A DNA stretch of 64,000 nt from Acanthochlamys bracteata (taxonomy: Eukaryota > Streptophyta > Magnoliopsida > Pandanales > Velloziaceae). Numbering within the stretch: the first letter of the stretch is position 1; each line of letters opens with the position of its first letter. This document shows, piece by piece, positions 1-12,323 of the stretch. The position numbers and the translations under genes were made by a program. The DNA lies in NCBI GenBank assembly GCA_019914995.1, contig CM034130.1, positions 7,812,001-7,876,000 on the forward strand. Direction: 5' to 3'. The notes below the pieces were generated by a model. That model was not told the origin of the DNA. It made no database searches and was given only the letters and a program-made list of their open reading frames with translations.

Positions 1-150
1 GAAAACTTATTTATCGAAATAAGATACTTTAAAATATTTTTCAAAAACACTCCTAAAAAATGAAAGAATATGCTAATTTTAAATTCAACCTGCCCTTTAA
101 GAAAGTAAAAAACTTTTATCTACAGCATACCCAATTTCAGCGGGCTTTGG

Positions 151-3100
151 TTATTCACTCTCGTATTCATCTTCATCACCAAAGGAGAAGACTGAAGCAT
201 CAGCAGCAATTGCTCTGAATTCACTCACACTAGATGATTCTACTTTTGGAGCTGATGACGATGATGTGTCCTTGTTAGTCTCATCACTCTTGGCATCGTA
301 AGTATTTGAAGCTTTTGCATCCCCTTCGCTCTGGATCGAAATTTGTTCAACACCATGAGCAACATTTGCTGCTTCAATCTGTGAGACTCTACTCTCTGAT
401 GCATCAGCAGTGGAGATCGACTTCTCAGCAACTTTAGCCACGTGGGGACGTCTACCCCTGTTTGAACCAGATTCCTCTGCTTCACTATCCGAGAAGACGT
501 CATCCTTGTCTTGACTTCCTGAGTCCTTACTTGGGGCAGGAGGTGGTGAACTTGTTTCACTTGTGGCTACAACAGTAGTGCTGCCATAAGATTCCTGCTT
601 GGCACCTGTAGGTTTTGGAGGGTTTGTGCCATCGTAGTCCACAAGAACAACTTCAACTTGGAACCCTGGAGATGGTAGCTTTCTCTGCACAACAAGAGTT
701 TTGGTATGTGGGACTTCAGTCATATAAAAGCATTTGAAAGTGCAGGATTAATGGTAATGGTATTACCTTATCAAAACCATCAAGATCAGAAGTATTCAAG
801 ATCTTCCGATTCTCTATCATTGTTGTGTTCAACCAACTGAAATGAAGCATAGAAATTCACACAGAATTATGAGAACAACAAAATGGAAAATAATCAAGCA
901 TATCCTACTATGTTTGTTGCTGCTCCACAAGCTAAAAGAGCAAACCTATGCAGTATTACGACAATTCATCAAAAGACAGGACCCAAGTGCATACCAGTAG
1001 AAATCCCCCTGCCGATCATGAAAATGAATTTTGAAGTCACCAGCCACCTCAGTTAGTCCAGGCTCCCCTGGTAAAGCAAATACCATAATGCCTTTCTTTG
1101 GCGCACTGAACCAGAAATCTTCTGGCTGGAAAAGCATCACCACAAATTGAAGATTTTACTTCTGGAAGAAAGAGAGAGCTAAATGTGCAAAGGAATTACA
1201 GACCCCACACAATGATTAGCTTCTTTTTTTTTTTTAATTTATAAAATGAGTATATTCCCAACAGTCACAAGCTTTTATAGCCCTTGCATTAGCTACCGTT
1301 AAATGCAGAACTAAATAGTTACTTGCAGTACAATTATATGAATCATCAATGAAAAGAAAGACTAGCAATTATTTTATACAAGCTGCTTTCTAGAAGGCTA
1401 CAAGCATGTGTTCAAATTTCCAACACTATGGAAATCATAACACATACCAGAAACAAACTATAACATATGTTCCACATTAAAAAAAAGGTACAGAAGGAAT
1501 AATTCTAGACAGAAGTTACAAAGACATTAAACTTTTATGTGATACGGTCCTATAGAGATGTCTAGCAGCACATAATGCCAAATTTTCTATTAAGATACAG
1601 AGAAAAACATTATATAACTAGGGCAGGTACCAAAACAAGCTTTTACCAGACCAATATAACATTCATATAAAACATAGGCATCTTTCGTACGCTTTCACTG
1701 GAAAGAGGATTAAGAAAATGCAGGAGCACTTACCATTAGATCTTTAGTCCGAGGATGGTTTTTAGTAGAAAACAGGACATCTAGTGAACAAAATAAGAAG
1801 GAATCAGTTCACTTCATGTATCATTGGCAGTTCAACAGAAGGCATAAAGGGGACGAGTAATTGCACAAAGTGACTTATGATTCATATGCCAATGTGTTCC
1901 TCTGTGACTTCCTAGATCATGACACCTCTTTGGTGGGAAATCAACTCTTGATCATCATAGTCCATATAGAGAGGCAAATTTTGTAGGAGTCGCTCGATCC
2001 GTAAAACCCATAAAAGTAATGTAACAACTATTCTGCGCAAGTTCATATACAATCACCAAACTAATTGAAGAAGCCACACAATTTCTTATGACATTCTGAA
2101 AATTTGTTAAAGACCTCTACAAAGCTCAGAAATTTTGTCATACCCTCAGTTGCATGCAGAAGTTGGACAGGATGCTTTCACATGAAAGAAATGTCTGAAC
2201 TATATGAATTATATTTAGAAAGCATGTAAAAGTATTTGCCAACAATACCAGCTACTTCATTACACATTATCAACTGATATCTATTTAAATTTCAATAAAG
2301 TCTGATTTCTCCTAAACCTGTAAGGCATATCACGAAAGAGAAAACATCAGAAGAGCATACTACCATTGTGGTTAGAGACAGTAATTGATGGTCGGAGCCA
2401 ATACGGGCATCTGTGAAGACGGAAGCCTCTCAGCATGCACCTGTATGAAGATCATACAAAAAACTGGCAAATATGATGTGATAAAATCAAATATAATGTG
2501 ATAAAGTCAACTATGCTGCTTTACCTCCGCGATGGCTGAACTTCCCCGTTGAAGTATGTTAAGACACGCTCAAAGTACTTCACGTACCTCTACAACATTA
2601 AAAAATAAAAAGAAGCTAAATATAAATTCTATACTATTTGGATAAGAATAATAATATGCACAACAGCAAAGAAAGAACTGACAATCTGACTTGGGAGAAT
2701 AAGCCCCTTTCCATCAACACATCTTTTCTGGTTATAGTAATCAATGGACTCCTCAGCGGTTGGAAAAAACTGCATGCAAGAAATATATCAATAAAAGAGG
2801 AAGTTCCATCTAAGAAGAGAAACTGCATTATTAAAAAAAAAAGGTTAAGATGTAAACTCACCTTTAGGTAAAGGAGAAGGCTAGAAATCATTAGACCAGT
2901 CCTAGCCGTACCAGCTTTACAGTGGACAGCAACTACATTCTCAATATCCTCCTTCAGCCATGAGTATGCGCTTTGACAGAAAGATACAACAAGTTCTAGT
3001 GGAGGGCAATTGTGGTCATCAAATGGAAAACTTGCCACCTGAGTTTTTTAAAAGATGTCAAAATACCAACAAAATAATAGCTCCTTAAAATACACAATCA

Positions 3101-5679
3101 TAGGCAATTGTAACGACAAAAATTTTTGTCTTAACTTTCTAACACAGGGCTTTCATCTAGTTTCTCAACAGTTACCTTGATTCCCAATTTCAAGACTTCA
3201 TAGTCATTAAAAACATCAAATATAACAGGATGGAAGGGTTATAGGTCGCTTATGTAGTCGCTTCTAGGGAAGAAAGGGAGAAGACTGAAAACAGAACTAG
3301 GATGAATCAGGAGGACTTGGGGGTGTTAACATCAAAATGAAGCAATCAAAATGATAATGAAATTTAGAAATATACCTTTCCCTCCAACAGTGATGCATCA
3401 TAAAGCCTCTCAGAGCAAAGATTATAGACTTTGTACTTACCCTGCAGAAATGGAGAAAATCTATTTTGAGGTGACAAAACAGAAACTAGAGACAGCAACC
3501 TCTCATTCCACAAGACATACCAAAACACAATATAAGAGGAAAGGAGGCTTATGACAGGATTGAAAAAAATATCCAAGTTAAAAGACTATGCATGTGCAGT
3601 ACAGAGTACAAAGAACAAATACTTGGAAAGCTGGACAGAAACCTGTGATCAGCCATATGCAACAAAAAAAGACTACAACAAGTATTTTAGAAAAGGGAAA
3701 TAAAAGATGATTACCAAGGTTAGTGATAAAAGGTATTAGTGATATCCAGATCATTCTATAAGCACTAGGAAGAAGCTGCTGAGTACCAGAGAGAGTTGGT
3801 TGGTCATGAATACACAAATGCCACATAAGTAATTTAAATAGTGATCAGAAACCATGTACTATGTTGTTGTAAAACCAGGACTTCTTCTGTCAGGTCCCTG
3901 ATAATGAGATTATTTATTAAGAACTTTATCTTTATAGTTGAGAGAGCACTTGGCAGCAGTTGTTAAGTTTATGTTGATTACACTCCGAAAGCCTGACAAT
4001 TTGAACAAAGACAAAAGGGAGACAATTTATTCAAGGAAGCCAAAGGCTTAATTATGGAGGAAAAAAAGCTTGCAAGGAAGAACATTCAGGAGTAACAATT
4101 TTTAAAGAAAGATAATCCTTTTGCTAGCACCTAACTTTCTCATACAGCAGACATTACCCATATGTCCGATTTATCTCTACTTACCCAGGTATACATTATT
4201 GATTAATATTTAGCAAAGGTTCCTACCATATTCTGATTTACACTGATAAGCCTAACAATAACTTCTAGTCCATGTAATGCTAAATCAGGTATAAGAGTAA
4301 AGTAGGCTCACACCTTATGATTAGTTTCAAAGAATTTGATCACTTCCTCCATGTGGTTCCGATAAAATCCCTAGATAAATAGGTGCGTTACTGGTTATGA
4401 TCTCACCAAGAAATTCACGACCTTATGCAGAAAAGGTAATTGTCGACTACCTCAAAGTACCCAAAGAGTCCGGAACTCATATCACCTGCAGGAAAACCCA
4501 TGGCAATAATATTCTCTGTGATGTAAGTCATATCCAAATCAAATCCACCTTCCTGCAATGTATAGAAGCAGTATTTCTCTTCTCAGGAAGACAGATCTTT
4601 TATCATGGAGTAATTTGTATTTCAGTCAATAACATCAAATGCTAACAGTCATTATATAAATCAATTTCTAACAATGAGCAAAAAGCCACAAGAAAAGAAG
4701 GCATGAAACTTGTGATCGTAAAACTAACAACTCCCACAGTGGTCAATCTTATGTTTGAGGACTGAGAAGTACCGAAATAAAAACAGAAGTGTGTGATAAG
4801 TAGGGCATATCTGAAGAGCATCTGATAGAAGAAACATGATCACCTTGACAAGATAAAGATATAGCACAAAACCAGTATGCTTTCAAGCAAAGCTTACGTC
4901 TGGTGAGACACTAATCTTGAAAATGCAAGCTCTTAGTCAGAAGAAAACTAGGTATTAGTATTTTAAAATTTGCCCATTCTCCAAATATCTTAAATTAAGT
5001 AGAGGTATTTTCTATATCAATGATATTGATTTCTCAGGACAAAGCTGCGCCTACCCACATCCAGGAATGAGTTGAAAGAATATCTAATGAAACAACTGCC
5101 TTTCAGAGCATAATTCATTTCAAATAAGAATGTGTGTAGTCTAGGGAGAAACATAATTTCTACAGTTAACGGTTTAACATGTCTGCATTTGCTCCTACCA
5201 AATACTACCATTAGCTCTACCTGGTATCTCCTCTTATTCTGAGAAACAACGTGGCGTGCCTTGACTTGAACAGCCTTCACAGCATTCTTGGAAGAATCAA
5301 CAAAGCCCTTAGTTATAGTTCCAAAGACACCGGTCTTTACAGACGGTGGTTTTCCATCAGGTGCATCCTCTTCTACAGGAGATTTGGGGGAGACGCGCAA
5401 ATTAAATCCACTGGTTAACCGTGCAAATGTTGACTTAGCAGAACCACCAGTCTGCTCATTGTCGTCAAGCAATGACGATGTCTGTGGAATCTTGAGATTC
5501 TTCGCCCATGAAGATATACCGGAAACTGATAGCAGAGATTGTGGCTCTCCTGAAGCAGTTTCGACTCTAGTTGGAGCAGAAGCTGAATCTGAAGGAGGAG
5601 CTGGAGAAGGAGCAGGCTCCACTTCTGCTTCAGCCCGAGGCTGTGGTGCTGGTGGTGCTTCAGCTTGTTGAGTCTCCAT
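151..5679 (-). CDS. PTEN2: PTEN2-type phosphatidylinositol 3-phosphatase / dual-specificity phosphatase
   Basis: Twelve coding exons (5679-5221, 4552-4451, 4370-4314, 3441-3376, 3038-2862, 2769-2683, 2589-2525, 2440-2364, 1780-1734, 1125-995, 836-767, 684-151) join in frame to 623 codons, close to the roughly 610 residues of Arabidopsis PTEN2. Seen: a Pro/Ser/Ala-rich N-terminus (about 1-150), the phosphatase domain with the P-loop HCKAGTARTG (Cys about 268, Arg about 274), an upstream DDHN loop (about 235), then a C2-like region (PEDFWFSAPKKG, PGEPGLTEVAGDF) and a long acidic Ser-rich tail ending in DEDEYESE. The family dephosphorylates 3-phosphoinositides and phosphotyrosine; PTEN2 members differ from pollen PTEN1 in having long N- and C-terminal extensions, as here. 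An AG acceptor just before the ATG suggests a 5'UTR intron reaching a leader exon near 5990-6400. Assignment is firm; individual splice sites are hand-made. Confidence 0.93.
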
Positions 5680-5989
5680 AACTGGGTACTGTTGATATCT
5701 ATAAGAACACAGATTAAAATTTTTATGAAAATTTTAAGAATAACTCTTTTGGTGAAAGCCACAGATTAAGATTAGTATACCATCGTTGCAGTAATTTGCA
5801 TAAAAAAAATTTTCAAAAAAAATACAAACTAATAAATGTTGCTAAGAATCCTTGCAAAAGTTCATTCAGCAGAAAAATTGATTCGAGTGTCAACATATCA
5901 ATGACAAAGAAAATTCACTCCGGAAATTGTTACACTTCATTAGAGCAGAAAGAATTAAGTGAAATTCGATAAAATTCAAATAAAATAAC

Positions 5990-6400
5990 CTCGCGGATCT
6001 CGGGTCCAGCTCAACTGAAGCAGCTACAAAGATCAAAATGCCAAATTACAGGACTACCTCATCGAACAATTCAAAATTATCAAAATTCCAACAAAAACTA
6101 GAACCAAACAAAATCATTGTCAAAGGCCAAACACCCAAAATCAATGCGGCGAGCTCCACATTCAAATCACTGAATTAATTCATCAATCCATTATCAACCA
6201 AACTACTACAATCAATCAAATCAAATCAAATTATATAAATAAGAAAACAGAACAAATCGATTACGTAGCAGGATTCAACTGAGCTGGAAATCGAAATGCA
6301 TCGATGATCGATCTCTGGAGTCTGGGCTACGGACACCCGGATCGATTTTGTCAGATTAAAACTTGTAGTCAAACTCGTAACTAATTTCCAAGCATTGACT
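5990..6400 (-). other. Probable 5'UTR exon of the PTEN2 gene
   Basis: On the minus strand the sequence CGCGAG followed by GTTATTTT (about 5990) looks like a donor site, and TTATAG just upstream of the PTEN2 ATG (about 5700) looks like the matching acceptor. The block between has no long reading frame. Inferred as a non-coding leader exon; cDNA would decide. Confidence 0.45.
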
Positions 6401-6432
6401 TGAGGCAAATCGTACGGTTACGATTTAATTAA

Positions 6433-6486
6433 TTATGGGCTCGATCCATTGACGTTTTGGGTACTGGCTCATACTAGGACGGCCCA
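6433..6486. promoter_or_regulatory. Shared promoter with site II (TGGGCY) motifs
   Basis: The gap between the PTEN2 leader and the NTF2-like ATG is only about 190 bases. It contains TGGGCT at 6436-6441 and GGCCCA (TGGGCC on the other strand) at 6481-6486. These are the TCP-bound site II motifs common in plant housekeeping and bidirectional promoters. Bidirectional use is an inference from head-to-head spacing. Confidence 0.45.
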
Positions 6487-6585
6487 TCATACAAACGTGT
6501 ATCCCTTATTTTTTAATCTATTTTTGTTCGTTAACTGAAAAACATTCCTATTACCTGTTTATCTTTCCCCGCGCGAAAACCAAAG

Positions 6586-8771
6586 ATGACTAGTTCTTCC
6601 ACAACTACTCTTCTTGTCCACTCAATCACTCCAAGAGAACGTAGCAAAACCTTGTCTAGGGTTTCCAAGCTCAATTTATGGCGATGTTTGTCCTTGTCGC
6701 ACCAAACTGAAGCTCTTCAAAGTCGTTGTTTGATTATAAAAAGCTCGCCGGAAGCCATGGCGGAGCAGGAGGTTGTCGATCCTGAAACTTCGACCGGTGC
6801 GGATGTTGTTAGGGCTTTCTATGAAGGGATCAATCGCCGTGACTTGGACTCTGTTGAGCCATTAATTGGGGAAAAGTGTATGTACGAGGACCTTGTTTTC
6901 TCGAAACCCTTTGTGGGGCGAAAGGTTTGTTGTCTTTTGGTAGCTTTCTAGGCTGCTAGTTCATCTGCAGGCTTCTTCGATGATATGAATTCTTGAAATT
7001 ATCTTGTTTGAATCTGGTGAAATCTGTTTTTGAGATTTGGTATGCCATAAAGAAAAGCCAGGTAGAAGCAATTTCTCTGATTTTTGTGATGCCCACACAA
7101 ACTATAATCGAAGCCTGCTATTTTGTGGATATATGACTTAGGCTCTGAGTTCATCAAGTGCTGGTAGTTTTTCACGTAAAGAATTAATCAACCAAAATAT
7201 GTCAAAGGCCTATTCGACTAAATTCTAATGTTAAGAGCTTGTTCATTCAACACAGTAGTTAGGACTAAATTTGGAAAGCCCAATATTGTTTGTTTAATTT
7301 GGGATAGAATTATGCCTCTGCTTGGGAGTAGGGAGAATGGGTATTGTTAAAGAGCAAATTTTATTGCTTATCTCAAAATCTGCCTCTTACATCATCTCCA
7401 AAAAACTATTGTTTTTTCTTTTCTATCTGGGTAAGCTTCTATTGATGTGAACTGTTTCTGAGCTTCAAGGTTCTTAGTAAAAGATTTATTCTTATGACTA
7501 GTTCCATGTCCCCAAAAGTTCGATAGTTTCCAAGGTTCATAATTATGGTGTTGTACCCAATCTTGAATTCTGCTCTTTTACAGGCTATTCTTGAATTTTT
7601 TAAGAAATTCACAGGATCTATTAGCAAAGACCTTTATTTTGTCATTGATGACATATCTAACGACGATCCCTCAGCAGTTGGTGTTATGTGGCACTTGGGT
7701 ATGCTATTCAACATTTTCAGTTCTTAAGTCAATTATAAGTAAAAAGCATACCCATTTCTCTCTAATCTGAGAGTTTCTTATCATTTTGGGCACAAAAAGA
7801 GTGGCAGGGCAGACCATTTCCCTTTAGCAAAGGATGTAGCTTTTATCGCTTGGAGGTTTTGAATGGCAAGAGGCAGCTAATGTAAGAAATCCTTCTCTGG
7901 TGCATTCTCTGAACTGCGAATGTTCAATGTTTGAAATAGGAAACTACGAGTTATTAGGAGTTAATGATATCCTTTGTACACATGGACACTAAGGTCCACA
8001 CAATGTTTGAACAAGAAAAATGCACGAGTTATAAGATGCTTCAAGTTCCTAGCAGTAAATGGTATTCTGTGTATGCATGGACATTAAGCTTCAAATAAAT
8101 GCTATGTGTACCTGATCAAGAAATACTTGTAGTGCTATATTTGCATGTAGGGAGGTTGTAACTGTGATTTAATAAATAATGGTTGCCCATATAATTGAAT
8201 ATTACTAAGATGTCCTTTTATAAAAGGTTTAACTTTTGTCAAACTTTAGTGACTTTTACCTTCCTACTATGGTATTCTATTGCAATTTTGAATAATTGTC
8301 ATAATTTAGTAGTGACTCCATCATTAGTTAGGTTGCTAAGCAACAAACTTAATACTGTAACTTTTCTTGCTTTATGTAAATGTAGATATGGGCGAGATTG
8401 TGTGGAACCTGCTATGAAGCTAGGGGAAATGGCATTGGTAACAGAATTCTTCACATGCCCTTTGCACTATAAATTCATTATACCTATAACTTAATATTAT
8501 AATTCATTATATTTCATATTTAGAGACACATGTCTCAACATTGCACATGTTAACTAAATAAGGCAAGTTAAGCTCCTGTTTCTTAGACTTTTCAGTTAAG
8601 GTTGTCTAGGAAATATCCTGTCATTTTTAGTTATCCGTAAAAATGATCTACTATAGTGGATCTTTTTGAACATCCATGCTTTTAAGCTGAATATCCATAG
8701 GGTGACAGGTTATAATCAGGGCTGTGACTTGGATATTGCAACGATTTCCAAGCTTGGTGGATCGACTATGA
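6586..8771 (+). CDS. NTF2/SnoaL-like fold protein, probably plastid targeted
   Basis: Five exons (6586-6924, 7584-7698, 7800-7881, 8386-8437, 8709-8771) give 216 residues. The first ~55 residues are Ser/Thr/Arg/Leu-rich with few acids, as expected of a chloroplast transit peptide. The rest has the NTF2-like pattern: an N-terminal helix (ADVVRAFYEGINRRDLDSV), a YEDLVF strand, VGVMWHLEWQGRPFPFSKG, then the strand with CSFYRLE. It ends in a short helix (RAVTWILQRFPSLVDRL). It looks like the Arabidopsis At1g71480-type protein, whose function is not established; the domain may bind a small ligand or act as a scaffold. The ATG at 6586 is preferred because it supplies the transit peptide; an in-frame ATG before AEQEVVD would remove it. 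It lies head-to-head with PTEN2. Confidence 0.85.
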
Positions 8772-8927
8772 TGACATGTGCCATCAGAATCTGAGTATTA
8801 TGCGAAATTTGGAAACTGCCAGTTATATAAGGCTGCATCCACTTGTGTATGGATATTTGGATTGAAAATACTAGACATAGTTTCACATATGTATAAATTG
8901 TATGCCCTATGGAAGAATTTCAGGGTT

Positions 8928-8999
8928 GGGCGTTTGGTCTAGTGGTATGATTCTCGCTTTGGGTGCGAGAGGTCGCGAGTTCGATTCTCGCAACGCCCC
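8928..8999 (+). tRNA. tRNA-Pro(UGG)
   Basis: The 72-base cloverleaf is complete. The acceptor stem GGGCGTT pairs with AACGCCC (8992-8998), followed by discriminator C. The anticodon stem CTCGC/GCGAG encloses loop TTTGGGT with anticodon TGG at 8960-8962. The T-arm GCGAG-TTCGATT-CTCGC also carries the internal B-box. No intron and no encoded CCA. A run of T residues from about 9008 fits a Pol III terminator. Confidence 0.97.
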
Positions 9000-9007
9000 C
9001 TCCTCCC

Positions 9008-9017
9008 TTTTTTTTTA
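9008..9017 (+). terminator. Pol III T-tract terminator after tRNA-Pro
   Basis: An uninterrupted T run starts about 9 bases after the tRNA discriminator base, the usual RNA polymerase III stop signal. Confidence 0.7.
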
Positions 9018-9806
9018 TTGTATTTGCAACAACATATTGGAAGGAGAAAGCCTACCTAGCTACTTAAGTAGGAGGAGGTTAGGAACCTCAAAAAAGTAAA
9101 TGCAGTTCCTTTTGATTATTTCCTGATTTTTCATTGCTGCATTTTATGATTATAATAATATGATAAACTATTTGCCTTTGTAATATCTTTTCTGCCTGCT
9201 TCATGCTGACCTTGTTTTTCTACAAAGCTCGGTTAATTAATTTAAGGAGTCTAGCATATTGAGAAAATGGAAAATCTTCATGGGCTATGCCTAATCTACC
9301 ATTGGTCTGATGACAATTTCATATTTCTCCTTTCATTTTTAGTATTTTTCTTAAACAGTACAATTTAGCCTTCTCTCAAAGGAAGAGCTCTTATGTTTCT
9401 ACAGGTGCTCCCATAGGAACCTCAAATAAGTTTTTCAAGTTCTTTTTGCGGTTTACCTACAATTTACATACCCTTTTTTATGGTCTGCGGTAACTTGAAT
9501 ATATTTCTCATACAATTATTTGGATATGTCGCATACTTTAGTTATCATTCTTCGGTTTTCTATCACGAGGGGCATTCAAGCTGGTAGATAATTGGAATCC
9601 TGTAAACCTTCATCTAATTGTATATAGTGTTAACTAGATTTATTTGTGTGTCGGTATTTTCCATTGTCTCATACAAAATATTTGTATGCTCCTTGAATAA
9701 GCATGCCAGTTATTAGTCCTTCCATGCGGTTGTTAATTATGATTGCTGAGGTTGCAGTTAAGTGTATGATCAGTTACATCTTTGCCCTTTCGGTCCATAT
9801 CCTTAA

Positions 9807-9876
9807 TGAGAGTTAGGTTTCTATACATGTTTTAAAATATTTGAGAGTTAGGTTTCTATACATGTTTTAAAATATT
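9807..9876. repeat. Tandem duplication, 2 x 35 bases
   Basis: The unit beginning TGAGAGTTAGGTTTCTATAC occurs at 9807 and again at 9842 with no visible differences, implying a very recent slip duplication. Confidence 0.9.
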
Positions 9877-10004
9877 TATTGGGATTGATTGTGGTTGCTG
9901 TGAAGAACAAAAAGAGCACCGCATCTTTTCCCAGAAGCCATAGCTAGCACTGTTAAAAAATAACAAAATGGCTGGATCATTTATTTAGGAATTAGTTTGT
10001 ACGT

Positions 10005-10165
10005 GCTTATAAAAAATATTTTTATAAAACAAAATTATCTTATTTTATTTAAAAATAAAATTTATTTTTATTTAAAAAAATAATATTATAAAAAATTTAT
10101 TAAAAATATAAAATAAAAATTTAGTAAGTAATTTTTAGAAAATGCTCTTCCAAACGCTTCCGGGG
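10005..10165. repeat. AT-rich MITE-like block
   Basis: A block of poly(A)/poly(T)-rich, partly palindromic sequence ending in CCAAACGCTTCC. It has the look of the short non-autonomous elements found several times in this window (compare 56206-56475). The family is not identified and no target-site duplication was confirmed. Confidence 0.35.
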
Positions 10166-10343
10166 AATACTCATTCCAAAAGGCTCTCAGCCAGTAGTTC
10201 AAAGGACTTTTCTATTATTATAATTTTATTTTAAACTGCAAATTATGAATATTTTAACTGGAAATATTCTGATAGGCTTTGGGCTGTTTGAGGCCTGCTA
10301 AATTATCATAATCAGGCCCAGTTGATTATTTAAGACCAGAGGG

Positions 10344-10349
10344 TATAAA
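10344..10349 (+). promoter_or_regulatory. TATA box of PSB33
   Basis: TATAAA in a GGGTATAAATG context lies about 180 bases before the ATG. It places transcription start near 10375 and so excludes translation from any codon near 10350. Confidence 0.6.
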
Positions 10350-10524
10350 TGTGGTTGGCTCAAAGCCCACGTTATCATCTTCATTCCACCACCCTCTCGT
10401 CTCATGTCCGCCACAATACTCCCGCTCCATCGTATTATTATTTCCCTTCCTCTCGCTTCATTGTATTTCCCTCCCAATTTATTTTGTCCACTCTTTCTAT
10501 TCTTCTCTTCAATTTCTCTGCCTT

Positions 10525-12323
10525 ATGGCAACCAAGATATCTACAGCCTCCTCCGGCGTTATCTTCTCCTGCGGGCCACCTCGCCGGCACCGTTACTTCA
10601 CTGCCGTTTCTCCTCTTCCATCTCCCCAACGGATACGTGGACGTATTTATTGCAAGGCCACAGAAATCACTTCATCTTCTTCTTCATCTTCATCGACGGC
10701 GGCTGGAGTGGAGAACAATATGGGAAACGGGGGAAGTGATGGAAGGAACTGGGTTCCGGTGGTACCTTTAGCGGCACTGCCAAAAGGAGAGAGACGGGTT
10801 ATAATTCAGGATAATGAAACGATTTTGCTGCTGTGGTACAAAGATCAGGTATTTGCAATCGAGAATCGGTCCCCAGCCGAGGGCGCTTACAGTGAGGGAC
10901 TGCTGAATGCTAGGCTTACTCAGGTTTTGTGTTCTCTTTCTGATCATGTTTAGTCTTTCTCTTGTTTACCTACAATTAGCCAGCTGGGCATAAATTAGAT
11001 GCTTATAGTTTGAGATACATAAGGTTAAATGTGGGGATATTTGTATTGGCAATTGTGTAGCTACTAGTTCTTTTCTAAGTTGTAGTCGTTGATAGTTGAT
11101 TCCTAGTAGTTCAATGTTGTATGTTTACAAATTGCTGATGCTCTGTGACACTGCATGAGGATATGCTAATTTTGTTCGGTGTTTTTTTGCTAGGATGGTT
11201 GCATTGTTTGCCCTACAACAGACAGCACTTTTGATCTTCGCACTGGTGAAATTAAAGATTGGTATCCAAAAAATCCAGTTCTTAGGGCCCTCACACCTCC
11301 ATTAAGGAAGCTCTATGTGTATCCTGTGAAGATAGATGCAGAAAATATCTATATCAGCATGGGTAGTACCTCGTCTGGAGGTTCAGCAGAGATCGTCTTT
11401 AGTGGAAGAGCCCAACCTGGTGTAACGGCATCTGATGTTAATGTGGACGAGGTAATCTCTCTCTCCAATATACATACATAATGCATAGGCACTGAGACTT
11501 GAACTCTTCAATGTACATATCTGAAAGTGCTTTTTTTCGTATCAGCATGCATGTATCTGCAGATATGCATAGGTTAAAAAAAAAAAAATCAAGGTGACCG
11601 CGCCTTTTAGTAGAAGTGTGATTTAAAAGATTAACTGATGATTGCACTCTCCTTTTGAGCCCTTCATTGCTTTGTGCCCCCTATTATCATGCTATAACTC
11701 ATCGCATCTCTCTTCATGTGCCTATTTTTACTTTTCACTGATAATGATGTATGATGTTCTGCTAATTGATACTTCCAGTGCATACTTATTCATTGCCAGT
11801 CTAGTTCATGTTCAAAGTCTTAGTTGGTAACTTCAACTGAATTAGTTGAAATATTTGTTCTTGTGTGTCCCTTATATGCGATCTCAGACTAAATGTAGTT
11901 CATCTTAAGACCATTGTGACCTTTTTTGGCATGAGGAATATTTGTTTTTTCTCGTTCAAATGAGGCAAGCTTACTTGTTGCTGTATTGGATTTGTTTGCA
12001 TCGGTTTCATACATTTGATTATGGACTTCATGTACCTTCATAAAAAACAGTGGGAAAGAAAGATGCTAATGATTTTCTGCAATTCTCCCTGACTATCCTG
12101 CTCGACCTTTTCTGTTGACTTCTTCCAGGTTAGAATGGTGGTTGATGAGGATCTTGAAGGCTTTGGGTTCTCGAGAACAAATGAACTGATCAATGGAAAA
12201 GCAGCTATAATTGGCTTCTTGTTATTGATAGATTTTGAGCTTTTAACTGGTAAAGGCCTTCTTAAGGGAACAGGCTTCTTGGACTTCATTTATTCAGCTT
12301 CTAGGGCTCTCAGTTCTTTGTAG
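10525..12323 (+). CDS. PSB33: PSB33 / LIL8, photosystem II-associated pseudo-Rieske thylakoid protein
   Basis: Three exons (10525-10923, 11194-11451, 12129-12323) give 283 residues, close to Arabidopsis PSB33 (At1g71500). The N-terminus is a Ser/Arg-rich transit peptide (about 1-60, with a nine-Ser run). Next comes a Rieske-like fold (WVPVVPLAALPKGERRVI, then CIVCPTTDSTFDLRTGE near 136-152). At the C-terminus one hydrophobic helix carries NELINGKAAIIGF (about 237-249), the light-harvesting-like signature that gives the name LIL8. Known: PSB33 sits in non-appressed thylakoids and helps maintain PSII-LHCII organisation under changing light. The Rieske motif lacks the iron-sulfur ligands: the second motif has CPTTDS where CPxHG is expected, and the first CxH motif is absent. 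The start follows a good TATA box; the reading frame open upstream has no ATG. Confidence 0.93.

Larger units (their letters stand above)
9000..10340. other. Intergenic region between tRNA-Pro and PSB33
   Basis: AT-rich, with no convincing exon on either strand. It holds the tRNA terminator, a 2 x 35 base direct repeat (9807-9876) and a very AT-rich repeat-like block (about 10005-10165). Confidence 0.6.

Noticed and set aside
5288..5671. Plus-strand open frame opposite PTEN2 exon 1
   Set aside because: Antisense shadow of the GC-rich, Pro/Ala/Ser-coding exon.
10351..10524. N-terminal extension of PSB33 upstream of 10525
   Set aside because: The frame is open but has no ATG (it starts with GTG) and lies at or before the transcription start predicted by the TATA box.
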